Shown here piece after piece: positions 1 through 8,918 of a stretch of DNA of 64,000 bases (within the stretch, counting starts at the first letter, position 1; every line of letters begins with the position of its first letter). The DNA is from Bacteriovorax sp. MedPE-SWde (GTDB lineage: Bacteria > Bdellovibrionota > Bacteriovoracia > Bacteriovoracales > Bacteriovoracaceae). Location: positions 496,001 through 560,000 of the forward strand of contig MPCU01000002.1 of the NCBI GenBank assembly GCA_001874305.1, in the 5' to 3' direction. Under the pieces are notes generated by a model, which was not told the DNA's origin, made no database searches, and saw nothing but the letters and a program-made list of their open reading frames with translations. The position numbers and the translations under genes are program-made.

Positions 1-164
1 GTATGTTTTGATGACTTATTTGAACTACTTACCTTCTCGTCCTGAGACGAGCTTCCCTCTTCTTCAAATAATACTTTTCTTTTACTCATCCACGAGCATG
101 ACTGCATAGATAAAGTTGCTGAAATTATTAATAAAAGAGAAATTTTCTTCCTGAAAATAATCAC
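1..164 (-). CDS. Putative lipoprotein, N-terminal part only
   Basis: The gene runs off the left edge, so only about 54 residues are visible. I chose a GTG start because GGAGGA lies about 7 bases upstream; an in-frame ATG at 177-179 would add five residues but has no ribosome-binding site. The N-terminus is basic (FRKK), followed by a hydrophobic stretch and a Cys in the context MQSC, which fits a signal peptidase II lipobox. After the Cys comes a charged, Ser-rich, low-complexity tail. The family is not recognised, and most of the protein lies outside the window. Confidence 0.6.
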   Translation of the reverse strand, partial: MIIFRKKISLLLIISATLSMQSCSWMSKRKVLFEEEGSSSQDEKVSSSNKSSKH

Positions 165-264
165 TTTTTTGTCCTCCATGACTTAAAAAGCACTGGTATT
201 AATATATATTTTAATTTACAAAGCAATTAAGTCAATGAAATTTAAGAAAATGTAGGGAAATATT

Positions 265-534
265 ATGGAAAACACTAAACAAGATAACAAACTATTACAC
301 ATGGTTATTCGTGTTCCTAAGAAAGAATCTGCCTTTACATATTTTACTCTTGAATCAAATGAAGGCCTATGCTTTTACTCAACTTTACAAGAATCTATGG
401 GTCAAGGGCACCGAGACATAGACATAACGGCGCACATAACATTTAAAGAAGAAGTAGAAGCGCTTTTAAAAAACCTTGAAAAGAGTATCCAAATCGAATA
501 TCTCCTATCAGAAATTATTGAAGATAAGTCTTAA
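265..534 (+). CDS. Hypothetical 89-aa cytoplasmic protein
   Basis: Small protein without signal peptide or membrane segment. AGGGA stands 6-7 bases before the ATG, so the start is well supported. The composition is mixed alpha/beta with an acidic C-terminal half. It resembles small DUF4911-like proteins in general shape (beta strand, short insertion, amphipathic helix), but I cannot confirm any family. Its stop codon overlaps by 4 bp the end of the convergent gene to its right. No function assigned. Confidence 0.65.
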   Translation: MENTKQDNKLLHMVIRVPKKESAFTYFTLESNEGLCFYSTLQESMGQGHRDIDITAHITFKEEVEALLKNLEKSIQIEYLLSEIIEDKS

Positions 535-1028
535 TCAAAGTTTATCCCCACCAAGAAACTAAGGTTACTAGAGATATAATTTAGTGTCGTTAATCTATAA
601 TTTACCTTTGCGATAATATCTTTATAGTAGAAGAAACTGCCTGTCTCTAATAAGAAGAACTGCTTTCTCTCTGCGTCATCACGATCACCGAACCATGGAT
701 CAGTATCTTTATTAGATCGTCCCCAACCTGCGCCAATATGAGGAGCAAATCCGTAATTCTTTAACAAGGGAAACATAACCCCTCCCTTAGCACCAAGCGC
801 AGCCGCATCACTGTGACTATTGTTCAAATCACTATTATGTAAAAAGAAAGAAATATAAGCGTCGATACTTTTCTTCTTATTTATAAAACCTAGCTCTGTT
901 TCAACGACAAGGAAGTCTGATGAATGTGAAACTCCTAATAATGTGAAAAGTTCTTTTGATAATTTCATCGATTTCGCACTAGAGCTCAATGATAGAAATA
1001 ATAAAGAAAAAGTGATTATTTTCGCCAT
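531..1028 (-). CDS. Hypothetical exported protein, possible small outer-membrane barrel
   Basis: 165 residues with a cleavable-looking signal peptide (hydrophobic residues 3-17, then Ser/Ala-rich SSSAKS). The mature part has alternating aromatic/hydrophobic strands, a Gly-Ala-Gly-Trp-Gly turn near residue 100 and a terminal Phe-Asp close to a barrel-like C-terminus, which together suggest an 8-stranded envelope protein. AAAGG precedes the ATG. Convergent with the preceding gene (4-bp overlap). Family not recognised. Confidence 0.6.
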   Translation of the reverse strand: MAKIITFSLLFLSLSSSAKSMKLSKELFTLLGVSHSSDFLVVETELGFINKKKSIDAYISFFLHNSDLNNSHSDAAALGAKGGVMFPLLKNYGFAPHIGAGWGRSNKDTDPWFGDRDDAERKQFFLLETGSFFYYKDIIAKVNYRLTTLNYISSNLSFLVGINFD

Positions 1029-1118
1029 AAAGAATTATTGCCTTTCTACTTTCATAAGACAAATCTAAAACTGTGCCAAATCATTGTTTTACTCTCTTTG
1101 AAAAGCTAAGCTCTATGC

Positions 1119-1691
1119 ATGAAAAAATATAAAGCTGTCGTATTCGATCTTGATGGAACACTTGCTGACACAAGACTAGATTTTGTAAAAATGAGAGAAG
1201 ACCTCCAATTTCCCTTAGGGGTCTCCATATTAGAGCATTTAGAAACACTGCCACTAGATAAGAAAGACAATGCGAATCGAATCATACTTGAACATGAGAT
1301 TGCCGGAGCCAAGAGCTCGACTCTAACCTCTGGTGCGAAAGAGTTACTAGACCACCTAGAAGAAAAAAATATACCAATGGCAATACAAACGAGAAATTGT
1401 AAGGACGTTACTGATTTAGTTATTGGAAAATTAAAAATACCGATTTCAAAAGTTCTAACAAGAGAAGACTCAAGGCCAAAGCCTGACCCACATGGTTTTT
1501 TCCAGATTGCAAAAGACTGGAATATTGATATTAAAGAAATTTTGTATGTTGGAGATTCTCATTACGACTTACAAACATCACTTAACGCTAAAAGTGACTT
1601 TGCTCTGTTCACTAACCTTCATAACGAATCTAAGGAAATCAACCACCCCTTCTCCGTTTCATGCCTAAGTCAGTTAATTAGCTACTTTTAA
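1119..1691 (+). CDS. HAD-superfamily hydrolase (phosphoglycolate phosphatase-like)
   Basis: 190 residues. Motif I is DLDGT with nucleophile D10 and general acid/base D12; motif II is the Thr in IQTRN; the conserved Lys is in RPKPDP; motif IV is GDSHYDL. This is the standard haloacid dehalogenase phosphatase set with a helical cap between motifs I and II. Likely a cytoplasmic phosphomonoesterase of the Gph/PGP type; the substrate cannot be told from sequence. It sits alone between two minus-strand genes. No clear Shine-Dalgarno, though AAGCT-type purines occur before the ATG. Confidence 0.85.
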   Translation: MKKYKAVVFDLDGTLADTRLDFVKMREDLQFPLGVSILEHLETLPLDKKDNANRIILEHEIAGAKSSTLTSGAKELLDHLEEKNIPMAIQTRNCKDVTDLVIGKLKIPISKVLTREDSRPKPDPHGFFQIAKDWNIDIKEILYVGDSHYDLQTSLNAKSDFALFTNLHNESKEINHPFSVSCLSQLISYF

Positions 1692-1692
1692 A

Positions 1693-1714
1693 ACCCAGGC
1701 CATAAGACCTGGGT
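1693..1714 (-). terminator. Hairpin terminator of the TorF-like gene
   Basis: ACCCAGG and CCTGGGT pair around an 8-nt loop; read on the minus strand the stem is followed by TTTTA. It lies just past the stop of the minus-strand barrel gene and just past the stop of the HAD gene, so it may serve both directions. The U-tract is short, hence moderate confidence. Confidence 0.6.
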
Positions 1715-1725
1715 CAGTATTTGAA

Positions 1726-2400
1726 TTACATATTAAAAGTAAGCATTGCACCTAGTGCAGAGTCTTTTGTGTCTGTTGAAGTCGTTCCCGATAATGTTTT
1801 TCTATCCGTATCAGTATAGAAGAATTCATAATCCATCTTTCCAACAGTTCTAGTGAAAGCTACTTTATAATCAAGGTAGTTTTCAGATCCAACTTTTTTC
1901 TCATCATCATAAGTTGTATATCCAAGAGCTAAACTTAGGCCAAGATTATGCTTTTTTGAAAGCTCAAAACCTTTATTTAGATTGAAGTACATTGAAGATG
2001 AGTCAGCATTGAAGTAATCATCAGTGTACGCAGCAAGTAGTCCGTACCCATGACAATCAAGAGTTAAGGAATACTCCATTGTGTTTTGATTAGAGTCTTT
2101 AGTATAAACATAGTTCGTAACACCAACAGAAAGTGAAGTTACTTTTGAGAAAGCATGAGTATAAGAAGCATAAATATCTACCTCTGTTCCTCTAGCGTCT
2201 CCATTTAAACTTGAAGTCCAAGCTCCAAGAGTAAACCCTTTCATTGCATATTCAAATGTACCTTGAACTGCAGCATTATGTCCTGTCTGTGATTGGCCAC
2301 GCCAAACGTAGTCTGATGTAGCAGCAACTGATGTTGTTACTTCTGAAGCATGTGCACCGATTGAAGCTAAAGCTATGGCACCGATAAATAATTTTTTCAT
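1726..2400 (-). CDS. TorF-family putative porin (Gcw_chp type)
   Basis: 224 residues with signal peptide (residues 1-18, ending AHA). The segment SDYVWRGQSQT at about 29-39, followed by repeated amphipathic strands and a C-terminal aromatic residue near the end, is characteristic of the TIGR02001/TorF family of outer-membrane proteins. Family members are thought to form small beta-barrel channels; the substrate is unknown. AAGGA precedes the ATG. The leader contains GGTATT/AATACC inverted arms just before the ribosome-binding site, which might influence translation. Monocistronic between two terminator-like sites. Confidence 0.8.
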   Translation of the reverse strand: MKKLFIGAIALASIGAHASEVTTSVAATSDYVWRGQSQTGHNAAVQGTFEYAMKGFTLGAWTSSLNGDARGTEVDIYASYTHAFSKVTSLSVGVTNYVYTKDSNQNTMEYSLTLDCHGYGLLAAYTDDYFNADSSSMYFNLNKGFELSKKHNLGLSLALGYTTYDDEKKVGSENYLDYKVAFTRTVGKMDYEFFYTDTDRKTLSGTTSTDTKDSALGAMLTFNM

Positions 2401-2472
2401 AATCCATCCTTGGTATTATCAATAACAATACCTAAATGATAGATTATGAAATCAACTAGAGCAAGAAACTAT

Positions 2473-4806
2473 TTATGCAACGTCATCAAAGCTATTCTTT
2501 AGAGAAGAATCAGAGTTATCATGAGACACCTCAGCTTCGTTTTTATCACTACTCTTATCACCGAGTACAAGCGCTCTCATCTTATTGGCCAACTCAGAAA
2601 GGTGATTAGTTTCAACTCTTAAGTCTTCAGCTCGCCCTGCAGTTTCATCTGCAACGGCAGAGTTTTGTTGTGTAACACCATCAAGCTCTTGAATTGCATT
2701 TGTTATTTCATTAACCCCAGCAGACTGCTCTTTTGAAGAACTTGATATATCTCTTACCGCATTATTGACTTCTCCAAATGAAGAAAGAATTTCATCTAAA
2801 ATCTTATCACATTCGTCTGAGCGACTTATTCCTTCAGCAACGGTCTCTTTTCCACGCTCTGTAAGAGTAGACATTTTTCCTTTTGAGTTTTCTACAATTG
2901 CCTTAACTTGCTTCGTACTTGAATCTAAGAGTTCAGAGATTTCACCAGATGCTTTTCCACTCATTTGAGCAAGAGCACCTACTTCCTCAGCTACAACGGT
3001 AAAGCCCTTCCCATGTTCACCTGCTCTAGCGGCCTCGACAGAAGCGTTGAATGAGAGAAGCTTTGTCTGAAAAACAATATCATTAATGACTTTCGTTTTA
3101 TCCGCTATTTCATTAATAACCTTAATAATTCCAGAGATCTCTTCGTTATTCTTTTCAATAGAATCTATTAGAGACTCATTGTTAACGTGAATATTCTCTA
3201 TCGCACCCTTAACCTGGGATACAGACTCTTTGCCCATTTTAGCCTTATCACTAGTTAAGTTTGAAAGCTTCAATGTTTCTGCTGCTGTATTAGAACTCTT
3301 CTCAACCATGGCAGATATCTCATTAATTGAAGAAGAGGACTCTTGTAGACTTGCCGCCTGTTCTGTAGTTGCCTCTGATAGCTGTCCAGATTGTTTAGAT
3401 ATTCCACTGGCAGTTTCTAAGAACTTCGCAACACTTACACCAAGATCCTCTGTCATTTTAATTATTGAATTTGAAATTCCTTTCGCAAGAAAGAACGATG
3501 ATATAAGAATGATAACAATTGAAGCTGCGATCAATATAAAAACAAGAGTCTCTAATGAATATAGTGAGGCCAAGGCTTCGTCCTCGTCCATTTCTGAAAG
3601 TACGTACCAATTTAGACCATTAATCTCTAGAGGTCTAAAAGCACTTAGAACATTAACTCCTCTATAGTCTGGAAATATCTGAGCTCCGCTTTGTCCTTTG
3701 GTAACAAGGTCTGCTCCTTTTGTATCAACGTAACCTTCAATAGCTGTAGTATTCTTCGCTTTCATATATTTGATTTTAGATTCAGGGGTTTTTATTTTTT
3801 TCATCAGTTCAAAGAATCCATTTTTATCATCAACAATAAATCGAGATATACTTCTCATCGATTTGTCTTTCGCAATGATATAAGTTTCCCCAGAGTCCCC
3901 TTGTCCCTGTTTTTTCCACTGATTCTTACCTGTTAAAATATCATTAATCTTTTGAACTGGAATTTGAAATACAAGGTGTCCAACTCTCTTTGCTCCATCG
4001 TAGATAGGACTTGAAATAAATTGAGCAGGAGCATCATAACTCGGATAATATTTAGTCATTTCAGTTAAAGCTGAGTCACCTTTTTTTAATTTCATCGATC
4101 TCAAATATGCCTGAGCTAAGCCTGACTTAGAGTAAGGACCAGTTTTTAAATTTGTTGCAAAGTCCAGTTCTTTAAATACCGAATAAACAACTTCTCCTGT
4201 TTCTTCACTAATTAGGAAAATATCATAAAAGCCAAACTTATAAAGATAAGTTTGAAATGTTTCATGATATCGCAAATGATCCTTATTATATGAGGATTCA
4301 CTTCCAAGATTTAATAGTTTGTCTTTTTCTCCTACTGCATGAGAGTTAGAACTAATAAAGATATCTTGAAGTAAGATCTGATTGTCTGAGAGTTTTCCAA
4401 AAGTAGAATTAAACTCCTTAAACTTTAATCCACCATTTTCAGCTTCATACTTCTTTGCAAATGTTTCTTTATAATAAGAGATGAGTTTTGCTTTAGATGA
4501 AGCAAGGTCTTTACTTTGTTCATTTTGATAAGATTCATAAGATTTGTTAAAACCCTTTATTGCCTCGACCGTAAACTTATTCTGAGCAAGAGCAGATACT
4601 TGACTACTCATCGTATGAAAAAGCTCCTCTAATTGAAATGCCTTAGCTTCTCGAATTGCAACAAGCTTGTTCTTGGCCTCTGTCCTTATTGCTGTAGCAT
4701 TATTGTTAAACGTTACAACTGATATCGTTACTGCAGGTATTATTCCCGTCAGTAGGAACGAAATTATCAGCTTTAAACTCAGAGAAAGCTTGGCCATCTT
4801 GAACAT
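2473..4806 (-). CDS. Methyl-accepting chemotaxis protein with large periplasmic sensor
   Basis: 777 residues. One transmembrane helix at about 11-31, a long periplasmic region (about 35-415) of double-Cache type judging by length and the late TYIIAKDKSMRS and LNWYVLSEMD segments, and a second transmembrane helix at about 417-440. The cytoplasmic signalling domain has the conserved hairpin tip ([20 protein letters not shown]). No typical HAMP sequence is obvious after the second helix. The C-terminus (DDVA) lacks a CheR-docking WxxF pentapeptide. It should pass ligand signals to the CheA/CheW pair encoded 34 kb away. A sigma-28-like promoter lies immediately upstream. Confidence 0.93.
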   Translation of the reverse strand: MFKMAKLSLSLKLIISFLLTGIIPAVTISVVTFNNNATAIRTEAKNKLVAIREAKAFQLEELFHTMSSQVSALAQNKFTVEAIKGFNKSYESYQNEQSKDLASSKAKLISYYKETFAKKYEAENGGLKFKEFNSTFGKLSDNQILLQDIFISSNSHAVGEKDKLLNLGSESSYNKDHLRYHETFQTYLYKFGFYDIFLISEETGEVVYSVFKELDFATNLKTGPYSKSGLAQAYLRSMKLKKGDSALTEMTKYYPSYDAPAQFISSPIYDGAKRVGHLVFQIPVQKINDILTGKNQWKKQGQGDSGETYIIAKDKSMRSISRFIVDDKNGFFELMKKIKTPESKIKYMKAKNTTAIEGYVDTKGADLVTKGQSGAQIFPDYRGVNVLSAFRPLEINGLNWYVLSEMDEDEALASLYSLETLVFILIAASIVIILISSFFLAKGISNSIIKMTEDLGVSVAKFLETASGISKQSGQLSEATTEQAASLQESSSSINEISAMVEKSSNTAAETLKLSNLTSDKAKMGKESVSQVKGAIENIHVNNESLIDSIEKNNEEISGIIKVINEIADKTKVINDIVFQTKLLSFNASVEAARAGEHGKGFTVVAEEVGALAQMSGKASGEISELLDSSTKQVKAIVENSKGKMSTLTERGKETVAEGISRSDECDKILDEILSSFGEVNNAVRDISSSSKEQSAGVNEITNAIQELDGVTQQNSAVADETAGRAEDLRVETNHLSELANKMRALVLGDKSSDKNEAEVSHDNSDSSLKNSFDDVA

Positions 4807-4838
4807 TATTTACCCCTTATTGAACATATTCTAGTCCT

Positions 4839-4865
4839 CTATCGGAGTGTAATGAGTTCTTTTGA
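4839..4865 (-). promoter_or_regulatory. Sigma-28-like promoter of the chemoreceptor gene
   Basis: Minus strand reads TCAA, 15 bp, TCCGATAG. The -10 resembles the flagellar/chemotaxis sigma consensus GCCGATAA; the -35 is weak (TAAA expected). Its -10 edge lies 33 bp from the start codon, nearly the same as for cheA, the second receptor and the GLUG lipoprotein, which raises confidence. Confidence 0.5.
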
Positions 4866-5013
4866 AGTAAAACATTCATCTCTTTTATTAACAATTGTAT
4901 AATTCCAACAACTTGAACACGTTTAAGATATAATTTATTTAGGGGGGATTGAATTGATATAATGATTTAGATGCGGAGTAATAAGTAGTTATAGCTTGAA
5001 AGTGCCAAAAATA

Positions 5014-5031
5014 AGCGACTCGAAAGTCGCT
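5014..5031 (-). terminator. Hairpin terminator after the nuclease-family gene
   Basis: AGCGACT and AGTCGCT pair around a CGAA tetraloop; on the minus strand the stem is followed by TATTTTT. It closes the minus-strand transcript carrying the peroxiredoxin and nuclease-family genes. Confidence 0.75.
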
Positions 5032-5038
5032 CTTAAAT

Positions 5039-6145
5039 TTAGAATTTCAAATTAAATACAATTGGAAAGTGATCCGAATAACCGGCCTTTTTTACTTTAG
5101 AGGCCTGATGATTATAACGAAATGGTGGAGCAGGAAGCTTAGACTTTGACTTCTTATTCTCGTGCTTTTTATCAAAAGTTTTCCTGATAAAACTTGGAGC
5201 ATAAACACTATATGAACCTAGCTCTGCCTCAAGTCCTTTACCATCAACAAGGCCTTTACTTAGAAAGAAGCGATCAAGTTGATTCCACTGATTCCCTCTT
5301 TTATAAAAATATGTACCAGGTGGAAGTTTGTCCTTTGCACTTTTAGCAACAGACTTTGATGAGTTAAAAGCAGTAAGCATATCAAACATCGGTGAATTCT
5401 TTAAAAAAACGTCATTAAGTGGATGCTTATTTCCCTTCTTCTTTAACTTTGGAATTGTATTAAAATCACCCATTGCTACGATATTATAATTTTTTACTTT
5501 CTTAGCTATCTCAGAAATTCTTCCTTTAAGAAGTGTCGCTGCAACAACTCTAGCATCATCAGGATTACCTAAACTCGGCCAATGATTTACAAATGTAAAA
5601 AGCGGGTACTTACCATCAATAAGAAACTCAACTTCGAGAATATTTCTTGTTGGTCTTTTCTTGAAGTAATCGCCCTTAACAATATGCTCTCGCTTAGCAA
5701 TAAACTTAAGTTCTTTTGATTCTTTCCAAAGAACTGCTAAGTCAACACCTCTACGATCTGGACTGTCAGATACAACAAGCTTCTTATAACCTAATACTTT
5801 AGCAAGCTTTTTAATTACATTCTTATTTTCAATTTCAACAAGGCCTAAAATTTCAGGAAGACGTCCTCTTTCTTTACTTAGAATAACTTTCTTAATTTGA
5901 GAAAGCTTCAATTGAACTTTCTTTTCAGTCCAATCTGTTCCAAGACATTCCTTACGTCTATAATTTGAAGAAACTTTCTTACAGGCCTCTTTCTTACCTT
6001 TGGCATTCTTTGCCATGTAAGTCCAATCGTTCTTGCCTTCATCGTGTTGAGCATCAAATAAATTCTCAACATTATAAGACATAACTTCTAGAGTCTTCGC
6101 TTGCACACTTGAAACTAATAATAGTATTAGAATTAAAAACTTCAT
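5039..6145 (-). CDS. Secreted endonuclease/exonuclease/phosphatase-family protein
   Basis: About 368 residues counted from the ATG at 6145, chosen because AGGGGAT stands before it and the following MKFLILILLLVSSVQA is a clean signal peptide; a longer frame starting at 6175 would bury that signal. EEP-fold motifs are visible: MSYNVENLFD at the mature N-terminus, EIEN (metal ligand Glu), NHWPS, MGDFN, and a terminal YSDHFPI. These indicate a Mg-dependent nuclease or phosphodiesterase, probably periplasmic or secreted. Very Lys-rich. It follows the peroxiredoxin gene by 8 bp, so the two are co-transcribed. The actual substrate (DNA, RNA or lipid phosphate) is not determinable. Confidence 0.85.
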   Translation of the reverse strand: MKFLILILLLVSSVQAKTLEVMSYNVENLFDAQHDEGKNDWTYMAKNAKGKKEACKKVSSNYRRKECLGTDWTEKKVQLKLSQIKKVILSKERGRLPEILGLVEIENKNVIKKLAKVLGYKKLVVSDSPDRRGVDLAVLWKESKELKFIAKREHIVKGDYFKKRPTRNILEVEFLIDGKYPLFTFVNHWPSLGNPDDARVVAATLLKGRISEIAKKVKNYNIVAMGDFNTIPKLKKKGNKHPLNDVFLKNSPMFDMLTAFNSSKSVAKSAKDKLPPGTYFYKRGNQWNQLDRFFLSKGLVDGKGLEAELGSYSVYAPSFIRKTFDKKHENKKSKSKLPAPPFRYNHQASKVKKAGYSDHFPIVFNLKF

Positions 6146-6153
6146 CGAATCCC

Positions 6154-6636
6154 CTATAGGTTTTCTCTTAACCACTCAAGTACGTCATCGTGGTGAGTTT
6201 TAGTTTTAAACTTATCCATAATATGCTTAAGTCTTCCATCCTTTCCAATGATATAAGTTGTTCGGATAAGACCCATATACTCTTTGCCCATAAACTTCTT
6301 CATCCCCCAACAACCATACTTATCAGCAATAGCATGGTCCTCATCAGATAAAAGAGTGAAGTTTAACTTCTGCTTATCAATAAACTTCTCTAATCTTACT
6401 GGAGCATCAGGACTAACACCAAGAACTACAGTGTCTAGTTTTTCAAATTCTTTTTTAAAATCTCTAATTGCACAGGCCTGAACAGTACATCCAGGAGTCA
6501 TCGCTTTCGGATAAAAGTAAAGAACGATATTCTTCTTACCTTTAAAGTCTTTCGAAGCAACTTTTTCAGAGTCTTCATTCAGTAAAGAAAACGCTGGTGC
6601 CATATTTCCAATCTTTGGATAAGTTCTATCTTTCAT
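6154..6636 (-). CDS. bcp: Thioredoxin-dependent peroxiredoxin, PrxQ/Bcp type
   Basis: 160 residues, cytoplasmic, no signal peptide. Peroxidatic Cys50 sits in TPGC and the resolving Cys55 five residues later, the hallmark spacing of atypical 2-Cys PrxQ/BCP. The N-terminal APAFSLLN and central FTLLSDEDH are typical. It reduces hydroperoxides using thioredoxin. GAGAAAAG precedes the ATG. Likely transcribed with the glyoxalase II-like gene upstream (9-bp gap) and the nuclease-family gene downstream. Confidence 0.92.
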   Translation of the reverse strand: MKDRTYPKIGNMAPAFSLLNEDSEKVASKDFKGKKNIVLYFYPKAMTPGCTVQACAIRDFKKEFEKLDTVVLGVSPDAPVRLEKFIDKQKLNFTLLSDEDHAIADKYGCWGMKKFMGKEYMGLIRTTYIIGKDGRLKHIMDKFKTKTHHDDVLEWLRENL

Positions 6637-6645
6637 CTTTTCTCC

Positions 6646-7416
6646 TTAAAAGTTATCTCGTAATTTTCTTAATTTAATAAATACATCTTCTTCACTTAAA
6701 TTCTTCTCAGACAAATTATCTATAATAGACTCAGAATTCAATCTAAAGAAGACATTAATTTCTTTTTCTTCACTTATGGTAGTTTGAATATTTAAACCAC
6801 CTTCCCTGCGAACTCGATCTAAAAGCTCGTTTGCCTTTTGATTATCAGGCTCTCTATCAAGTGTAAATTTCAAATTCTTCTCAATGTAGTCGTGCCCTGG
6901 ATGTAGTATGACATCTCCAGATAATTCTGTGGCAAGCCTCTTTATAGTCTTGTATAAAATGTTAGGATTACCACCTAACTTACAGTGTCCTACTCCAGCA
7001 TTAAACACTGTATCCATGGCAATAAAGTCAGTTTGTTTTCCATTCTTTTTAAATAGTAGGCAAATATGCGTCGGAGTATGCCCAGGAGTGTGAAGTATCT
7101 CAACTTCACCATCAGCTGTCTGTATCAGATCCCCTTCACAAAGCTCTTTAGTTATTCCAGAGATATGTGAGTTCATACTTGGATGTGCCCACACATCGGT
7201 CTGAAAGCTTTCTCTTAGCTCGTCAAGAGCGTGGATATGATCAGGATGTTCATGGGTAATTAAGATAGTAGAGAGGTTTTTACCATTCTCCTTACACCAG
7301 TCAATAATCTGTTCAGAAAAGAGCGGGTCTATTGCCACTACATCTTTCTCATTGAGATCAAAGAGATAAGCATAATTTCTTAGAGGGCTTTCTGTGTAAA
7401 ACTTATGAACTGCCAC
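6646..7416 (-). CDS. Metallo-beta-lactamase-fold hydrolase, glyoxalase II-like
   Basis: 256 residues. The zinc-binding motif THEHPDH occupies residues 54-60, a second histidine is in HTPGHT and a third region is HPGHDY. Length and the C-terminal helical part (NQKANELLDRVRREGG) fit hydroxyacylglutathione hydrolase (GloB), which hydrolyses S-lactoylglutathione, but related persulfide dioxygenases have similar motifs. Cytoplasmic. First gene of a three-gene minus-strand run with PrxQ and the nuclease-family gene. Confidence 0.82.
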   Translation of the reverse strand: MAVHKFYTESPLRNYAYLFDLNEKDVVAIDPLFSEQIIDWCKENGKNLSTILITHEHPDHIHALDELRESFQTDVWAHPSMNSHISGITKELCEGDLIQTADGEVEILHTPGHTPTHICLLFKKNGKQTDFIAMDTVFNAGVGHCKLGGNPNILYKTIKRLATELSGDVILHPGHDYIEKNLKFTLDREPDNQKANELLDRVRREGGLNIQTTISEEKEINVFFRLNSESIIDNLSEKNLSEEDVFIKLRKLRDNF

Positions 7417-7483
7417 TAGGTCTTCCTTTTATATATTTTTTAAGACATTATATAGACATTAAATTGAAACAAAAAGGAAGCAC

Positions 7484-8740
7484 ATGGTCGAAATGACATA
7501 TATGACAAAGTTTTTTATCGCATTCATCTGTTTAAAGGGACTCATTGAGTCATACCTTGATAATAGAAATAAAATGCACATCCTAAAGAATCGAAAAGAA
7601 GTTCCTGCAAAGTTCAGCGACCAGATAACTCTTGAGGATCATCAAAAAGCTGCTGATTATTCAGTCACTAAGATTAAGGCCGCACAGCTATTTAACCTTA
7701 TTGGTTACGGTGTTCTACTTGCCTGGACTCTAGGTGGTGGACTTGACTACTTAAACACACATGTGAAAACTCTTGGTCTTTCTCAACTTTGGACTGGCGT
7801 TGTTTTCTTTCTAGCTTTTAGTTTTATTAATTCAATTATAACTATGCCTGAAACACTCTATAAGACTTTCGTAATTGAAGAGAAGTTTGGCTTTAATAAA
7901 ACCACTGCTAAAACATTTATTACGGATATGATTAAAGGATTAGCTCTTGGCCTAATCATCGGTGTTCCAATTCTTGCGGGAATACTTTGGATTATGGATG
8001 CACTTGGTGAGTACTGGTGGGCATACGCCTGGGCATTCCTAAGTGTTGTACAGCTTCTCCTAATGTGGATCTACCCAACTTTCATTGCTCCTTTATTTAA
8101 CAAGTTTTCAGCGTTAGAAGATGGAGAAGTAAAGGACAAAATTCTTGAGCTACTAAAGAGAACAGGATTTGAAAGTAACGGTCTATTTGTAATGGATGCA
8201 AGCAAGAGAAGTGGACACGGAAATGCTTACTTCACAGGATTTGGAAAGAATAAGAGAATCGTATTCTTTGATACACTAATCGACACTCTTGAGCCTTCTG
8301 AGGTTGAAGCAGTTCTAGCACACGAGCTTGGACACTTTAAGAGAAAACATGTTTTAAAACTAATGATAAAGGCATTCCTTTTCAGCTTTCTTGGTCTCTT
8401 CATTCTAGGCCAACTTATGAAGGCCGACTGGTTCTTTAACGGACATGGAGTGAGCTCTAATGAAACTTATATGGCACTGATTCTTTTCACGATGGTAAGT
8501 GGAATATATACGTTTTTTATAACGCCAATATCAGCTTGGACTTCAAGGAAGTATGAGTTTGAGGCCGATGAATTTGCGGCCAACAACTCAGATGCTGCTG
8601 ACTTAATTAGCGCTCTAGTTAAAATGTACAAGGATAATGCGAGCACACTTACTCCAGATCCGGCATACAGTGCTTTTTACCACTCACACCCTCCAGCATT
8701 AATACGAGTTAACTTCTTAGAGAAATTCTTAAAGAAGTAA
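7484..8740 (+). CDS. M48-family (Ste24/CAAX protease-like) membrane zinc metallopeptidase
   Basis: 418 residues with several hydrophobic segments: about 7-17, 63-85, 96-115, 145-170, 175-205, 290-315, 325-350. The zinc site is HELGH at about 280-284, followed by the third ligand Glu in the later EFEADEFAA segment near 358; this, together with the N-terminal membrane domain, matches Ste24-type M48 proteases rather than the shorter HtpX. In eukaryotes Ste24 trims CAAX proteins; bacterial members probably do membrane protein quality control. Followed by a strong terminator and then a small secreted peptide gene. Confidence 0.9.
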   Translation: MVEMTYMTKFFIAFICLKGLIESYLDNRNKMHILKNRKEVPAKFSDQITLEDHQKAADYSVTKIKAAQLFNLIGYGVLLAWTLGGGLDYLNTHVKTLGLSQLWTGVVFFLAFSFINSIITMPETLYKTFVIEEKFGFNKTTAKTFITDMIKGLALGLIIGVPILAGILWIMDALGEYWWAYAWAFLSVVQLLLMWIYPTFIAPLFNKFSALEDGEVKDKILELLKRTGFESNGLFVMDASKRSGHGNAYFTGFGKNKRIVFFDTLIDTLEPSEVEAVLAHELGHFKRKHVLKLMIKAFLFSFLGLFILGQLMKADWFFNGHGVSSNETYMALILFTMVSGIYTFFITPISAWTSRKYEFEADEFAANNSDAADLISALVKMYKDNASTLTPDPAYSAFYHSHPPALIRVNFLEKFLKK

Positions 8741-8749
8741 ATATATGAG

Positions 8750-8773
8750 AGGGGTCAAAGAGACCCCTTTTTT
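8750..8773 (+). terminator. Intrinsic terminator of the M48 protease gene
   Basis: AGGGGTC and GACCCCT pair around AAAGA and are followed by a T6 run on the plus strand, starting about 10 bp past the stop codon. Confidence 0.88.
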
Positions 8774-8918
8774 ACTTCACTGCAAAAACATTCTGACATT
8801 TTGCACCAAAATCTTACAATGTGATGAATTTCAATTACTTACAGATATAAACTTTACCATGACATTTGACGTCTAAAAAATGGGATGCCATGTTAAAGAT
8901 ATCTTAAAGAGGTTTATT

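Noticed and set aside
3230-3667. Plus-strand open frame of 145 codons inside the first chemoreceptor gene
   Set aside because: Antisense shadow of the well-supported receptor, with no ribosome-binding site or recognisable protein pattern.
5000-5030. TTGGCAC element on the minus strand near 5005 as a second sigma-54 promoter
   Set aside because: The spacing between GG and GC is off by one and the element lies past the end of the gene, inside a terminator region.
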